DNA of 22,606 bases, from assembly GCA_003427395.1 (NCBI GenBank), contig BFEA01000021.1:1984316-2006921 (forward strand), in the 5' to 3' direction. A program made the position numbers and the translations under genes. The stretch comes from Chara braunii (taxonomy: Eukaryota > Streptophyta > Charophyceae > Charales > Characeae). Positions 8,691 through 18,827 of the stretch are shown here, piece by piece. Below the pieces are notes generated by a model that saw only the letters and a list, made by a program, of their open reading frames with translations, was not told the origin of the DNA and did no database searches. Numbering within the stretch: the first letter of the stretch is position 1; every line of letters starts with the position of its first letter.

Positions 8691-10185
8691 ATGGTGGGAG
8701 CCTATCAGGAAGACCCTGTCATGATGGACATCATGCGCAAACTTCAGGCAAAAGACAAGGCCACGAAAAGTGAGTTTGTAATGGTGGACGGGCTACTCTA
8801 TCTTGATAAGGCCGGTGTTAAAAGGCTAGTAGTTCCATCTAGTGAACGTTTGAGTACTTTGTTTTTAGGAGAATGTCATGACGCAACCGGGCACTTTGGT
8901 TACAAAAAGACGAGTGCTAATCTAGTACAACAATTTTGGTGGTCTGGAATGCTAGATGACACGAAGAAGTATGTAGAGACCTGTCAGGTCTGTCAGCGGG
9001 ACAACCGCGAACTCAAGCACCGCTTGGGTTGCTAAAGCCCTTACCTATCCCCACTGATCCAGGACAGAGTGTTTCCATGGATTTCATGGACACCCTAGTG
9101 TCCAGTAAGAGTGGCAAGAGGCACATTTTCGTCATCATCGATCGATTCACCAAGTACGCTAGACTAGTTGCAATGCCAGAGACAGCAAGGACCATGTCAT
9201 CAAGTTGTTACAGGACAACTAGGTGCGTGACTTTGGTTTACCAAAGACAATCGTTAGTGACAGAGATGTTCGTTTTACAAGTGAGCTGTGGAAGAAAATT
9301 GCTAAACAGATGGGCAGTCAACTTCAGATGACTTCAGGGAATCATCCCGAAGCCAACGGACAGGCCGAGCAGATGAACAGAGTTGTGCAGCACCTGCTGA
9401 GGCATTACATCAAGCCCAGCCAGGATGACTGGGATGAGAAGTTGCCTCTCATCGTCAGCCTGTACAACAACGCTGTACACAGCAGTACCGGCGTTAGTCC
9501 TAACCAGCTGCACTTGGGATGGAAGCCTAGATCTGCTCTAGACTTCCTCCTACCTGAAAACCGATCCGCCGTAACTCCAGGCACACTTGAGTATGGTGTG
9601 CAGTATAAGAAGTTGCTGCAGCAAGCTGTCGAGCACATCAAAAAGGCTCAGCAAGCAATGATTGCTTCTGAGAACAAGCATCGACAACAGTCTCCATTTC
9701 AAGTAGGGGAACGTGTCTGGGTCAAGGCTAGTGAGCTAGGACATGAATTCGGTATCTCTAGAAAACTAATGCCTCAGTATTTTGGTCCTTGGGAAGTCCT
9801 GGATGTAGTGGGGGATGAGATGGATGATCCTACCTATGTTATCCGTATCCCTGGACACCTACGCACTCACCCTGTCTTTCATGCCTCAAAGCTTGCACCT
9901 TTCGCTGAGACTGATCAATTCCCTTCAAGGAGATCGATGCTGCCCCCAACCATGGATGGTCAAGTGGACATCGACGACATTGTGGATCACAGAGATCTGC
10001 CTGTTCCAAAGCCATTGGGTAGAGGAAGACCTCCAAGACCCAAGCGGGAGTATCGTGTCAGATTCAGGCATCATACGGATCCAAAGGAAGATCGGTGGTT
10101 CACCAGAGAGGAACTGATTGACACAGCTCCTCAGGTGGTGGCAGAGTATGCGAGGAAGCTGAAAGGGAAGGCACCTGCGAAGTAA
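8691..10185 (+). pseudogene. int: Element B integrase with DD35E core and chromodomain-like C-terminus
   Basis: The enzyme would insert element cDNA into the host chromosome. The zinc module is complete: H-x4-H-x29-C-x2-C from HDATGHFGY to CQVC, in the stretch ending at TAA 9033-9035. The catalytic core is then in another frame (VSMDFMDTLV, first Asp; IFVIIDRFTKYA), shifts again near 9190 and meets TAG 9220-9222. It then runs open to 10185. The second Asp is in TIVSDRDVRF and the Glu in NGQAEQMNR, with exactly 35 residues between them. YFGPWEVL then THPVFHASKL is the GPY/F-type module. The last 70 residues (DDIVDHRDL, YRVRFRHHTDPKEDRWFTRE) resemble a chromodomain, as in chromoviruses, which can direct integration to heterochromatin. 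All three catalytic residues are present, but two frame changes and two stops break the gene. Confidence 0.88.
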
Positions 10186-10209
10186 GCATCTCAGCGGACT
10201 TTCGAAGCT

Positions 10210-10217
10210 AAGGGGGA
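10210..10217 (+). promoter_or_regulatory. Polypurine tract of element B
   Basis: AAGGGGGA lies 25 bases after the integrase stop and directly before TGGAATGTGAGG. This is the expected place of the primer for plus-strand DNA synthesis. The LTR would begin with TG at 10218 or 10223. Confidence 0.6.
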
Positions 10218-11290
10218 TGGAATGTGAGGATTGAGCCCTCAAGAAGGGGCCTAGCCATGATGAACATGTTCTGGGCTAAGGCCCCGGCAAGCCTAGTGCC
10301 CGCCCTAAGTGAAGGCGGGCCAGCAAATCAACAAGAGCCCACTTACAAACATTTCACGAAGTGGGGTTCATACAGTTGCAGCACGCCAGTTGGTTGGAGT
10401 GCACCGAGTCTCGAATCTCTGCAAATGTGGAGATCCCAGGGCCTCTGAGTTAGTTAGGCCCTGGGCACTTGAACGTGAGGCCGACAATGCATGTTGGGTA
10501 TAGAGGCCGAAAATGCCAAAAGGAAATCGGCTCACTATCTGAATCTGGTTGCAGGCCTTGATGAAAGAGGCGCAACTGCATCACCCGGGCCCCAACTGCA
10601 TCGGGCCTGGGTTCAGGCACTGAGGCCCAGTCGCAGGCTGAAGGGAGGCCGCCCACACGCAACACTGGCAGATAGGCAAGCAGGGCGCGTGGGCAGGGAT
10701 CTTGGCCATTGCGGGCAATGCCGGCACGTTACGCAAATGCGAGCTGCTGCGCCGCGCTAGGATGAGGTGCCAGACAGGCAGGCGCTAGGCGGTAGGGCGC
10801 TGCCTGTGCACAGGGCGCTGGCGGCCATAGCCGAGCTGCACAGGGCACAGGGGAGGTGAGGGCGAAGGTGGTTCTTCGGAGGTGAAGGGCGCTTCGTGGG
10901 ATAACAAGGGAGAGTGTGGGTGAAGGAGAGAGACGTACCTTGTGGAGGTGGGGGTCGGCATTGGTGTTGACATCATCACTCACTGGTCGTCAAGTTGTCT
11001 GGTTGCTTTCATTGCTGTAGTTCTAGGCTTAGGTTGTAGAGTAGATAGGGCGCCTGTCGCCATTCAGGAGAGAGAGCTACATTGGGTTATGCTGTTGGTG
11101 TTACCCTGTTGGGCTTGGACATTGACTCATGATTTCTTCTGTATCGTTCTCAAATGGATGGTTACTCGGTTCCATTGTGCTATCTGCTCTTGCTTTGACT
11201 ACTTGGACTTCAGTGTGATTTTGCAATCTGGATTTCTGTGTTTCGTTCATATTCATGTTCCTTGCAATTACAAATAAAATTAAATTATGG
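10218..11290 (+). mobile_element. Probable 3' LTR of element B
   Basis: This stretch starts with TG right after the polypurine tract, has no coding motifs, and ends in an AT-rich section with AATAAA at 11273-11278, a plausible polyadenylation signal. It contains two hairpins in its first 250 bases: 10298-10304 with 10314-10320, and the 10-bp perfect stem 10435-10444 with 10456-10465. The 3' border (expected CA) cannot be set because no 5' LTR copy is in the window for comparison. The short open frames inside look like chance. Confidence 0.5.
10435..10465. repeat. Perfect hairpin in the LTR-like region
   Basis: CCCAGGGCCT (10435-10444) pairs with AGGCCCTGGG (10456-10465) over an 11-base loop. 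It may be a structure in the element RNA. No T-run follows. Confidence 0.6.
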
Positions 11291-11382
11291 GAAATGCTCT
11301 GGAGTTCAATGACAGAATCAGATGTAAACCACCTGAACACAAATTAAAAAGACGTTGATTTGTACCAGATTGAGGCAAGGAC

Positions 11383-13195
11383 AACATTGTTAACGATGAG
11401 CGTTCACCCAAAATTTTAGGTATGTTGAATTTTTCATTGGTTTATCTTCCAGAGTTAGTTTGGACATCCAATCATCATTAGTAACTAGTTTACCATGTGT
11501 CGTCAAAGAAACTCTCAAAATTCGCATTGGGGCGTTCAAGGGAACCCAACCAACTTTAGGGTGTTCCGGAGGGCGTACCCCATTAGAATGAATCCACCCT
11601 TCTAACATCTCCGTCATGACAATGAGATCATTTGCAAACATAGAGGTAATAAGAGTTGCATCCTCTGGTATACCTGAGATCTGTAGTCGTTTAATGCTAC
11701 GGTTAATCTGCAGATTCGCCCCCAAGGTCTCCATGACGATTATAAAAAGGAAAAGGGCAAAGGATCCCCTTGCCTGACTGACCTTTGGAGTTTGATTTCT
11801 GGTGAAAGAAGTCTATTTACTTTGACTCTTGTTGTGGCATTGGAGTAGGATCCCAACCCACTTCCTCATGTTGGGACCAAAGTTCATTTTTTGTAGGCAT
11901 ATATCTAGGAAGCGTCAGTCTATATGATCATAAGCCTTTTCAAAATTTAGAAATACAAAGGCTACATTTTGATTAGATTGTTTAGAAAATTCAATCACTT
12001 CATTGATTAAAAAAATATTATTTTGGATGTGTCTTTCATTAATAAATCTTGTTTACGAGGGATTAATAATTTCAGTCATAATATAAATCATCCGATTGGC
12101 TAAAGTTGTAGCTAGCAACTTATAACCGTTGTAAGCTGCGTGATTGGTCTATAGATTCGGATATTTGTTGTATTCACTTTTTTATATAGAAGGGTACGGA
12201 TGCCTTGGTCTACCATTTCCCCCATTTGTCCTATTTCCATGATTAAAAAAAAAAAAATCATCAGATCTGCAGAAAATGTTGGCCACATTGCTTCCCAAAA
12301 TACTTTGGGAAGACCATATACCCCTGATGTCTTGTCCTTTTCCATTTGTAGTAGCGTTGTCCAGATTTCCTCCATCACTAGTGATCTCTCTAAATGTTGG
12401 CAGTTCTTCATTCAGCGATTGTGTTAAGGGAGACGAGAAGCATTCTATTGCCGTATCATCTTCCTGTTGATAATTAGGGTCTTTGTCTGAAGTAAATAGT
12501 TTTTTGAAAAAATATACTCTTTGCCGATGAAGTCGTTAAATCCGAGTCAGTAGCCTCAAAAGGATCCTAAAACCCTTCTATAGTTGTCCGTTTAGCCCAG
12601 GTGTGGGCTATACAAAAAACTGATACATCCATTTGACGTTCAATCAAAAATTTTGTTAACTTTTCTCTGATAAGGTAACCTTGCCAACGATGTTGGGCGA
12701 AAGTTAATAGTTGGTTCTTGAGATCCTCATTCCATTTTTTTGGGTTCCTTGAAGTTCATAATTAAGGGTTATCTTGTGATTGGTCTTGAAGTTCATAATT
12801 AAGGATTTGCTCATGAATGTTAATCTCTTGAAGATAAACTCATTCCATTTTTTTGCCATAAGAGTCAAACCATTGTTTAACCATGATATAAAGGAGTCAT
12901 GTTTATATTTAGTTGAATGTCAGTATTCCCATACATCCTATATGTATAGTCTGCAATGGCATTGAGAGAGTAAGGAAGTATTCAACTCGTAGAAACTATT
13001 GCCCTGGTAAGGATTATTGTGATTAGCCTCTGGCCATGAACTTTGAGGGAATATGGCAGCCTAGAGCAAAGCACGATTAAAATTTAGTCTATTCTTGACT
13101 TGGATTGAACAGGAGTACCACAATTACCAATACCACATATGGTCAATCGTTTTTTAAGAGAGATGGTTAATGGAAGGTAAAAAATTCAAGGGTTT
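11383..13195 (-). pseudogene. Non-LTR retrotransposon (LINE) ORF2 relic, minus strand
   Basis: Read on the minus strand, this is a decayed LINE ORF2. From high to low coordinate: an end of endonuclease-like sequence (IDHMWYW near 13135); a linker with WNEDLKNQLLTFAQHRWQGY (about 12735-12675); then RT blocks YGLPKVFWEAMW (about 12330), IRIYRPITQLTT (about 12140), RFINERHIQNNIFLINEV (about 12035), FVFLNFEKAYDHID (about 11940), GSFALFLFIIVMETL (about 11750) and SMFANDLIVM (about 11630). Motif A has Asn for the catalytic Asp (codon at 11945-11947), and motif C reads FAND instead of FADD (11630-11632). Stops include TGA at 11915-11917 and TAG at 11813-11815. It is truncated at both ends: most of the endonuclease and the 3' part are missing. 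Open reading frames remain only at 11390-11734 and 12112-12411. Confidence 0.8.
12748..12804. repeat. 20-bp direct repeat inside the LINE relic
   Basis: CTTGAAGTTCATAATTAAGG occurs at 12748-12767 and again at 12785-12804, 37 bases apart. A further 17-base repeat (CTCATTCCATTTTTTTG) is at 12726 and 12839. Together they suggest a local duplication in the relic. Confidence 0.7.
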
Positions 13196-13460
13196 TCGCC
13201 GCACCACCACAAGCAATGTCGGAGTAGTTTTCGGAGTTCGCCAATTTTTTCCGGAATTCAGTTTTTTTGCCCAACTTTTTTGTTAGCAGTCCAAGCGCCT
13301 CGAAACTGAATACAAATAAAGCACATACATATCTTATTTAAAAAAAAAAACAACAAAAAAAACACCAATTTGGAAAAATATGGCAGTTTCGGTAAAAAAT
13401 GCGTCGAAAATGACACCACTTATTAACCATATGTGTTGTTTTAGCATTATTGTATCCATG
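13196..13460. other. Non-coding, A/T-homopolymer-rich interval
   Basis: No coding motif, repeat border or RNA gene is visible. Short A and T runs are frequent, including an A11 run ending at 13350. Confidence 0.4.
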
Positions 13461-13540
13461 TGATCTGATCAGGGTTCAGACTCATAATCTGTTTATCATG
13501 AGTGACAAAACTTGGTGTTTAACCGGTGTGTCAGAATAAG
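13461..13540 (-). repeat. tRNA-like SINE fragment (copy 1)
   Basis: This section resembles 20993-21075 over about 35 bases, sharing GATCTGAT at one end and ATCTGTTTATCA in the middle. The minus strand gives a degenerate T-arm-like GTCTGAACCC. It is probably a decayed tRNA-derived SINE head rather than a tRNA gene. Confidence 0.4.
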
Positions 13541-13677
13541 TTACTAGGGAAACACACTGGTGGCCTAAGATAAACATGAAACACAAAAGAATTCAGACCC
13601 CATGATCTATCCCTCTCCAGTCCCTTTTACTCCTTTCACCCCTTCTTGACTTGTTTGAGAACCCACCGAAGCTCAAA

Positions 13678-13840
13678 GTTAAACCACCAGTACTTCCTCG
13701 AGTCATGCCCGTTAACGCGCCATGATTTTAGGAAATGTGCGAGCTACTACAGGAGCGTCCAAATTCATCCGACTAGAAACGGTTCTACTCTTTTTTTTTT
13801 TTCCGCGGCCGATAGTTGGGCCAAGTACTGGTGGTTTAAC
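13678..13840. mobile_element. 163-bp terminal-inverted-repeat element (MITE-like)
   Basis: GTTAAACCACCAGTACTT (13678-13695) is perfectly inverted at 13823-13840, giving an 18-bp terminal inverted repeat. The interior holds CCCGTTAACGCGCC, which recurs at about 19056, and a T12 run at 13791-13802. No coding sequence is present. The palindromic TTAA inside each end (13679-13682, 13836-13839) could be a target duplication, as in piggyBac-type elements, or simply part of the repeat. It is non-autonomous; the mobilising transposase is unknown. Confidence 0.65.
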
Positions 13841-13984
13841 ATGGGTTTTGGAAACGGTCTCGGATTTGGGCTTCATTTGACTTGTGGAATGTAGCCATAT
13901 TGGTTTCAGGCTCATGTCATACTCACACTAGCACTTTCTTCGATGTATCCGATATTAATTATGGTCAGACTTGGGTGCATCTGA

Positions 13985-14098
13985 TCCCGTCAAAAATGGA
14001 GCTGAAAAGGTCCTAGTGTTAGTAATGCCCTCAGATGATGTCTCCACGGGCCACTCTGCTATGCTTCATACCTACCTCAAGGCAGGAGCCAACTTGTC

Positions 14099-14146
<48 letters not shown>

Positions 14147-14147
14147 N

Positions 14148-14235
<88 letters not shown>

Positions 14236-14365
14236 CCCCCCTATCCTTCCCTCGCTTGCTCCCTCTTCTAGAAAAAAATTAGAATTAGTTTGATTCCAGC
14301 CCTGTTTGGACCCTTGAAGGGGCCAGGACAAAACCCAGAACTGTTTTTTTTTTCAAAACAATGTG
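13985..14365. repeat. Tandem duplication, copy 1, with a long (TC)n tract
   Basis: About 110 bases of unique-looking sequence (GTCCTAGTGTTAGTAATGCC to CAACTTGTCCT) precede the (TC)n tract, and about 100 bases (TTAGAATTAG to CAAAACAATGTG) follow it. Both flanks recur in the next block with few differences. Confidence 0.85.
14102..14233. repeat. (TC)n microsatellite, about 132 bp, with one undetermined base
   Basis: An almost pure TC repeat, with an n at 14147 that may mark a repeat-length uncertainty in the assembly. The open frames across it (poly Ser-Leu or Arg-Glu) are artefacts. Confidence 0.95.
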
Positions 14366-14481
14366 GACCGTCCAAAGTGGAGTTGAAAAGGTCCTAGCGT
14401 TAGTAATGCCCTCAGATGATGTCTCCACGGGCCACTCTGCTATGCTTCAGACCTACCTCAAGGCAGGAGCCAACTTGTCCT

Positions 14482-14556
<75 letters not shown>

Positions 14557-14665
14557 TGCTCCCTCCTCTAAAAAAAAATTAGAATTAGTCTGATTCCATC
14601 CCTGTTTGGACCCTTGAAGGGGCCAGAACAAAACCCAAAACTGTTTTTTTTTTCGAAACAATGTG
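14366..14665. repeat. Tandem duplication, copy 2, with a shorter (TC)n tract
   Basis: This is the second copy of the preceding block, in the same orientation. The flanking sequence matches closely; the main difference is the shorter TC tract (14483-14553) and a missing CCCCCCTATCCTTCC-like stretch after it. Confidence 0.85.
14483..14553. repeat. (TC)n microsatellite, about 71 bp
   Basis: A pure TC repeat in the same relative position as the longer tract in copy 1. Confidence 0.95.
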
Positions 14666-15155
14666 CAAGACTCAAGAAAGCAACCCCTGGGGCGTAGAGC
14701 TACCGGGAGCGTTGCGCCCCGGTACCAACCACGGCGGCGGAGTGAGGCAGCGAAGTGGAAGTGCGCCTGACTCGAACCGGTTTGGCTGTGGCGCTATCAC
14801 ACAGGCGAAGTAGCGCATGGTGATGGCATGACAGAGGCGCTGGTGGGGTTGGGCTGGGCGTCGAGCTTACGACTACTGCTTAATCGGTTGCTCATGTGAT
14901 GGTGGAGTATGGCGATCTTCTTCGATGGACCAGGCGTTTTGCGCACGTGAGGGGAGCGAAGGTGCTTGTCTATACCGTATCACAGGTTGATTGGGAGGAT
15001 AGACTAACTCTCGGAGGCTTTCTGGAAGTTCCACGTTTTTACTCCATTGCCGCTGCGTTTTTGTCCGTGGCATAGGGCCTGTGAGGTGTCGACTTTGTGG
15101 ACGCCTGTGGAGTTCAGCGGAGTAAGCCTTAGGTAACCCGAAGTGTGAGTGTAGT
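14666..15155. other. Non-coding interval, no recognisable feature
   Basis: The base composition is G-rich and balanced. A 66-codon minus-strand open frame (14873-15073) shows no familiar motif and is probably chance. Confidence 0.4.
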
Positions 15156-15159
15156 AGCT

Positions 15160-15660
15160 ACCTGTCATCATCAGTGTTCTACTTCATCAGCATCAGGAAG
15201 AGGTTCGTCATCACCGCTTCATCATTATCCGGACACGACTCGAAGAAATCATCACGGCGAGGTGCGTCATCTGCATACTGGTTCGTCATTCTCAAGCAGG
15301 TGATGTACTTTATCATTAAGAAACTGTTTGATTAGTGTCCCAAATTTCATCATCTTCCTTACTACCATCATTTGATTAGTGGTCATCTCACAAAATCGCA
15401 AAAAACTCGCTATTACCATCCTCAGCATCATCCTTGTCATTAGTCGTAAAATCGTTAGAATTCTTATAATAGCCTTAGTGTGAGCTTAGTCATCAACACC
15501 TTCATCATTATGATATCATCGGTATTATAGTATTATTGGTCTGCTTGTCACTACCACTATTTGAGGCACCATCAACATCATTACTATCATACTCACCATC
15601 ATCATCGTTACAAGAATCATCGTCAATTACACTCATTCCTCGGTTGTCATCGATTTAGCA
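15160..15660. repeat. TCATCA-rich degenerate simple repeat
   Basis: Trinucleotides of the ATC/TCA type occur throughout (for example CATCATC, TTCATCATT, ACCATCATCATCG), interrupted by other sequence. It reads as an old (ATC)n array that has been scrambled by point changes. Confidence 0.6.
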
Positions 15661-16022
15661 GTTAACCACATATGCGGGATTTTCTCCCCTTTTGCTCATA
15701 CGGATTTTTATCCCCCCTCTTAGCACTTTTCCCTTTTAGGGAACTAACATCCATGAGTTCCTTTTACCCATGGGAACTTGTTTCCCTTTTATCTTCACCC
15801 GTTTCGTTCCTTCTCGGGCGGTATCATCTATGAATTCCCTATTGACTCCTCACAAATTCTATTACTAGTTGTTATCTAGCAAGTAAGCACATATGCGGGA
15901 TTCTATCCCCTTTTGTTCATACGGGATTTTTTATCTCCTCTCTTCTCACTTTTCCCTTTTTAGGGAATTAATATCCAAGAGTTTTTTTTACCTCTATTAA
16001 TTCCTCACAAATTCAAGTACTG
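15643..16022. repeat. Tandem repeat, two copies (about 225 and 155 bp)
   Basis: The copies start at about 15643 and 15868; each begins GTTGTYAT and then has CACATATGCGGGATT, CTTTTGYTCATACGG and CACTTTTCCCTTTT. The second copy lacks about 70 bases of the middle. Both end CCTCACAAATTC, and a third start (GTTGCT) follows at 16023 but does not continue. Confidence 0.75.
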
Positions 16023-16219
16023 GTTGCTGTCTTTTGTAAAATGATTGTCGGATCCCGTTGCTCAAAAGTTTACTTTCCCGTGCACCCTGGAGTTTATTCC
16101 TAGGGTTTTCATACTTAATTTTTCGTTATCTCAATAATAGGTCTTCAGATGGATCGAATCTTCTGGAATGATTCAATTGTGATAGGGCTACAGAGCCAAC
16201 GTTCTGCATGATCTGTTAG

Positions 16220-17095
16220 GTATAAAGGGATGGGTGGGGGTGGATTTTGGGGAACCTTACTCTACAGGGGCACCACAAGGTGGGAGGTGGTTGCTTTGGA
16301 GGGGGTGAGGCAGATTATGAGGTTTGTCCTAGTCAGGGGCTGGGGTTGAAGAGTTGGTCGCCTTCTAACCCCAGCGGGGGCAGATAGGGACAAGGGATTG
16401 GCGAAGGCATTTTTTAGGTGGGAACTGGCTGCTTTCGTGGATGGGGGGGTGGGTGAGATCTGTTCCAGGCTGAGGCCGAGGTGATTTATCCTTGGCGGTG
16501 GCAGTGTGGGACAAGGTAAATGGGTTGGGGAAAGCTCTGTTCGGAGATCGTTGGACGCTCTGTTTTTGCCTTAAAAAAAATGTTCACATACCTTTCGATG
16601 TCCTTTTTTTTTTTTATTGTCTACAATCCGGGGGAAGCAGGAGGGCTGATTGGGTGACACAATGCGTTCCTGGGAGGCATCCCTTAGTCTGTTCTTCCTC
16701 GAGTGAACTATGTGGTGGAGGAGGTCGGCTTGTCGCTCGAGGCAGAGAGGCGAGTGGGGACTTTTAGGAATGCGTAATAAGAGTTAAAGGTCGTGGGGGG
16801 GGGTTGGGGAGCCTTATCCTACAGGAGCGCCACAAGGTGGGAGGTGGCAGCTCTGGAGGGCTGGTGCAGATTTGAGGTTTGTTCTATCTAGGGCTGGGGT
16901 TGAAGAGTTGGTCGCCTTCTTACCCTAGTGGAGATAGGAACAAGGGGTGCAAGCTCCGTCATAGGAGTCTGTGGTAGTGGGGGGGTGGTTTAGTGTAATG
17001 GCAGTCTGCTAATTTACCCTTCTTCTATCCTCCCTCTGGTGAACTATGTGGTGGAGGAGGTCAGCTCGTTGCGAGGGGAAGAGGACTAGAAGGGG
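16220..17095. repeat. G-rich segmental repeat, two diverged copies in direct orientation
   Basis: The block beginning with CACAAGGTGGGAGGTGG at about 16273 recurs at about 16831. Both continue through GGGCTGGGGTTGAAGAGTTG to GGTCGCCTTCT. A second shared part, GTGAACTATGTGGTGGAGGA, is at about 16703 and 17039. The first copy is longer by about 250 bases. I see no coding motif; frames are broken in both copies. Confidence 0.7.
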
Positions 17096-17604
17096 GCGCT
17101 AGCAGAGAAGCCTGACATGGAAGCGGCAACAACCGAAAAAGCCGTCCTGTTTCGCCCAGCGGTCACTTTAAGTGGCATAGTTAACCGTAAGATCTTGGCT
17201 TCAGTTTTCTATCAGTTTTTTCAAAAATGATCTAAACAGGTGAGGATTTTATCGGCCCTGCCCTTTTTTGGTTTCAATAATACGAGCAATTCTTCATCGA
17301 CTGTGCGACAAGAGTCTGGGCTATGAGGCTGTATTTGGAGCATTCTCTTCAGGATGGAGGGAGCCCCTCTCTGCGAGGACTGCATAAGGAGGAGATGTGG
17401 TTTCTTGAGGGAGAGGGGGCGGACACGTGGGTTCGCTTTCTTCTGGGGCTGGGACTGATCTTTTGGGGCAAAGATCCGGCCCGGCAGGGGCAGATGGAGG
17501 CAGAGGTATTGGGATTTCGTGGGAGGGGTAGAGGGTGACTCCAAAGGTCATGAAGAACAGGCTCTTGAGTGGATGGTTGGTTTGGAACTACTGGTATCTT
17601 TGGG
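17096..17604. other. Non-coding interval with a proline-rich minus-strand open frame
   Basis: A minus-strand open frame (17221-17544) encodes a Pro/Lys/Ser-rich peptide with no motif I recognise. It is bordered by copies of a repeat family, so it is more likely repeat sequence than a gene. Confidence 0.3.
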
Positions 17605-17775
17605 AGAGGAGAGAGCCTTATCCTGTGGCAGCAGCATATTGGAGGGAAGTGCTGGATCTGAGGGGGTAAGGGCAGTAATTGTGGGTTGCGCTACTCTGGG
17701 GCTGGGGTTGATTGGGAGGTTGACGTTCGGCGGAGGCAGGTAGTCGGGCAAGGGGACAGTCTGTTCGGGGTGACA
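17605..17775. repeat. Third, strongly diverged copy of the G-rich repeat
   Basis: GAGCCTTATCCTGTGG, then GGGCTGGGGTTGATTGGGAG and GGGCAAGGGGACAG follow the same order as in the two copies upstream. The match is weak, and this may be a related rather than a duplicated sequence. Confidence 0.45.
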
Positions 17776-18014
17776 TGTGGGGAGTCTTGGTATCTGCAGG
17801 CTGATGAGATCCCTAATTGTCTTCAAGTTGAAAAACTACAAGGAGTCTCGGTTCCAAAAAATAAATTGTTCTGCAATCTTTACTTCAATAGATGCCTAAT
17901 TAGTCTCATGAGCTGATCGGCTCTGGAGTCTAGACTACTCTCAGGAATTTCTTTTTTCATTCAAAGGGACACTGGGCCCGGTTCCGAGTCTGTACAAATA
18001 AATATCATGATGTA

Positions 18015-18615
18015 TTCAAGGGACGCTGGACCCGGTTTCCAGCAGGTGTTGCTCCCCACCAATAGACCGAGCCTGTCTTTTCAAAAAAAAAAAAAAAAAA
18101 AAAAAAAAAAGAATTGAAAAACGGAGAGAAAAAGCTTCTTTTTTTTTTGGATTTTTCCCCGCATCTGGACACCAGACCTGATGTCTGGATGCACATATGG
18201 ATCCAGACGATCTGGACTGGGATCCGGACGTCTGGATCGTAGCCATGGTGAACAGTTTGTGTGCCAGTAGAGCGACCCGAATCTGCCCTGCAATGACTCT
18301 ATGACTTGTGCTCCACAGGGTTGGTTGTGTTTGGGCGAATTCCCCAAAGTATTTGAGGCTCCATGCCACCCTCGCCTGTCCTCATGTATGGCGGCTGCTT
18401 CAGTGTTCCTCAACTCGGAGAAGCCATAGCAAGGCCTCTTTTGCCTTTTTTTTGCCCCCCCCCAGACAGAACGTCCTTCAGGCCCGATTACTGGAGGCGA
18501 TATTAAGAGCATCCTCCAGGAGAGGGAACCGTATTCGATGGCTCCATTCTATTGGTGGGGAGCTTCACCTGCTGCAATGTCCGTTCAAGCAGCCGCTGCA
18601 CTAAGGTCCCCTGAC
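18015..18615. mobile_element. Inverted-repeat element with internal poly(A), non-coding
   Basis: The sequence at 18039-18073 (AGCAGGTGTTGCTCCCCACC, then AATAGACCGAGCC) is inverted at 18540-18575 with few mismatches. The inverted similarity may extend to GGGAC at both outer ends (about 18020 and 18612). A diverged direct copy of the left start is at about 17960. An A28 run lies at 18083-18110, and CAGAC/GATCTGGA-type short repeats at about 18175-18240. No transposase is present and no target duplication is clear. It is probably a non-autonomous DNA element; a hAT-like end is possible but not shown. Confidence 0.5.
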
Positions 18616-18827
18616 ATGACGGTGTTGGGGCTGGGAAAGTTTCAAAAGAGTAATGGAATCCATGGGCTGTGGAGCCTCATGGATTTCTACGAACTCTGCG
18701 CTGTACTCACTCTAAGCCACTAATACTTCCAGGCCACTTTCTTCAGGGGCTCCAAAAGCCCTGCTTGCCAAGCTTGGTCGAACTGCCAGAGTGACATGTT
18801 TTTTTACTTTTGTCTGGCACCACCAGC

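Noticed and set aside
10224-10983. Several open frames in the LTR-like region
   Set aside because: Short, overlapping on both strands, with no motif; they follow from high GC content.
13971-14661. Open frames across the TC repeats on both strands
   Set aside because: They encode only Ser-Leu or Arg-Glu dipeptide repeats from the microsatellite.
14873-15073. Minus-strand 66-residue open frame
   Set aside because: No recognisable motif and nothing around it suggests a gene.
17221-17551. Minus-strand proline-rich protein
   Set aside because: No domain, no clear start, low complexity, and it lies between copies of a repeat family.
18083-18110. Poly(A) as the 3' tail of a LINE or processed gene
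   Set aside because: No coding sequence or LINE similarity was found upstream on the plus strand, and the run lies inside an inverted-repeat unit.
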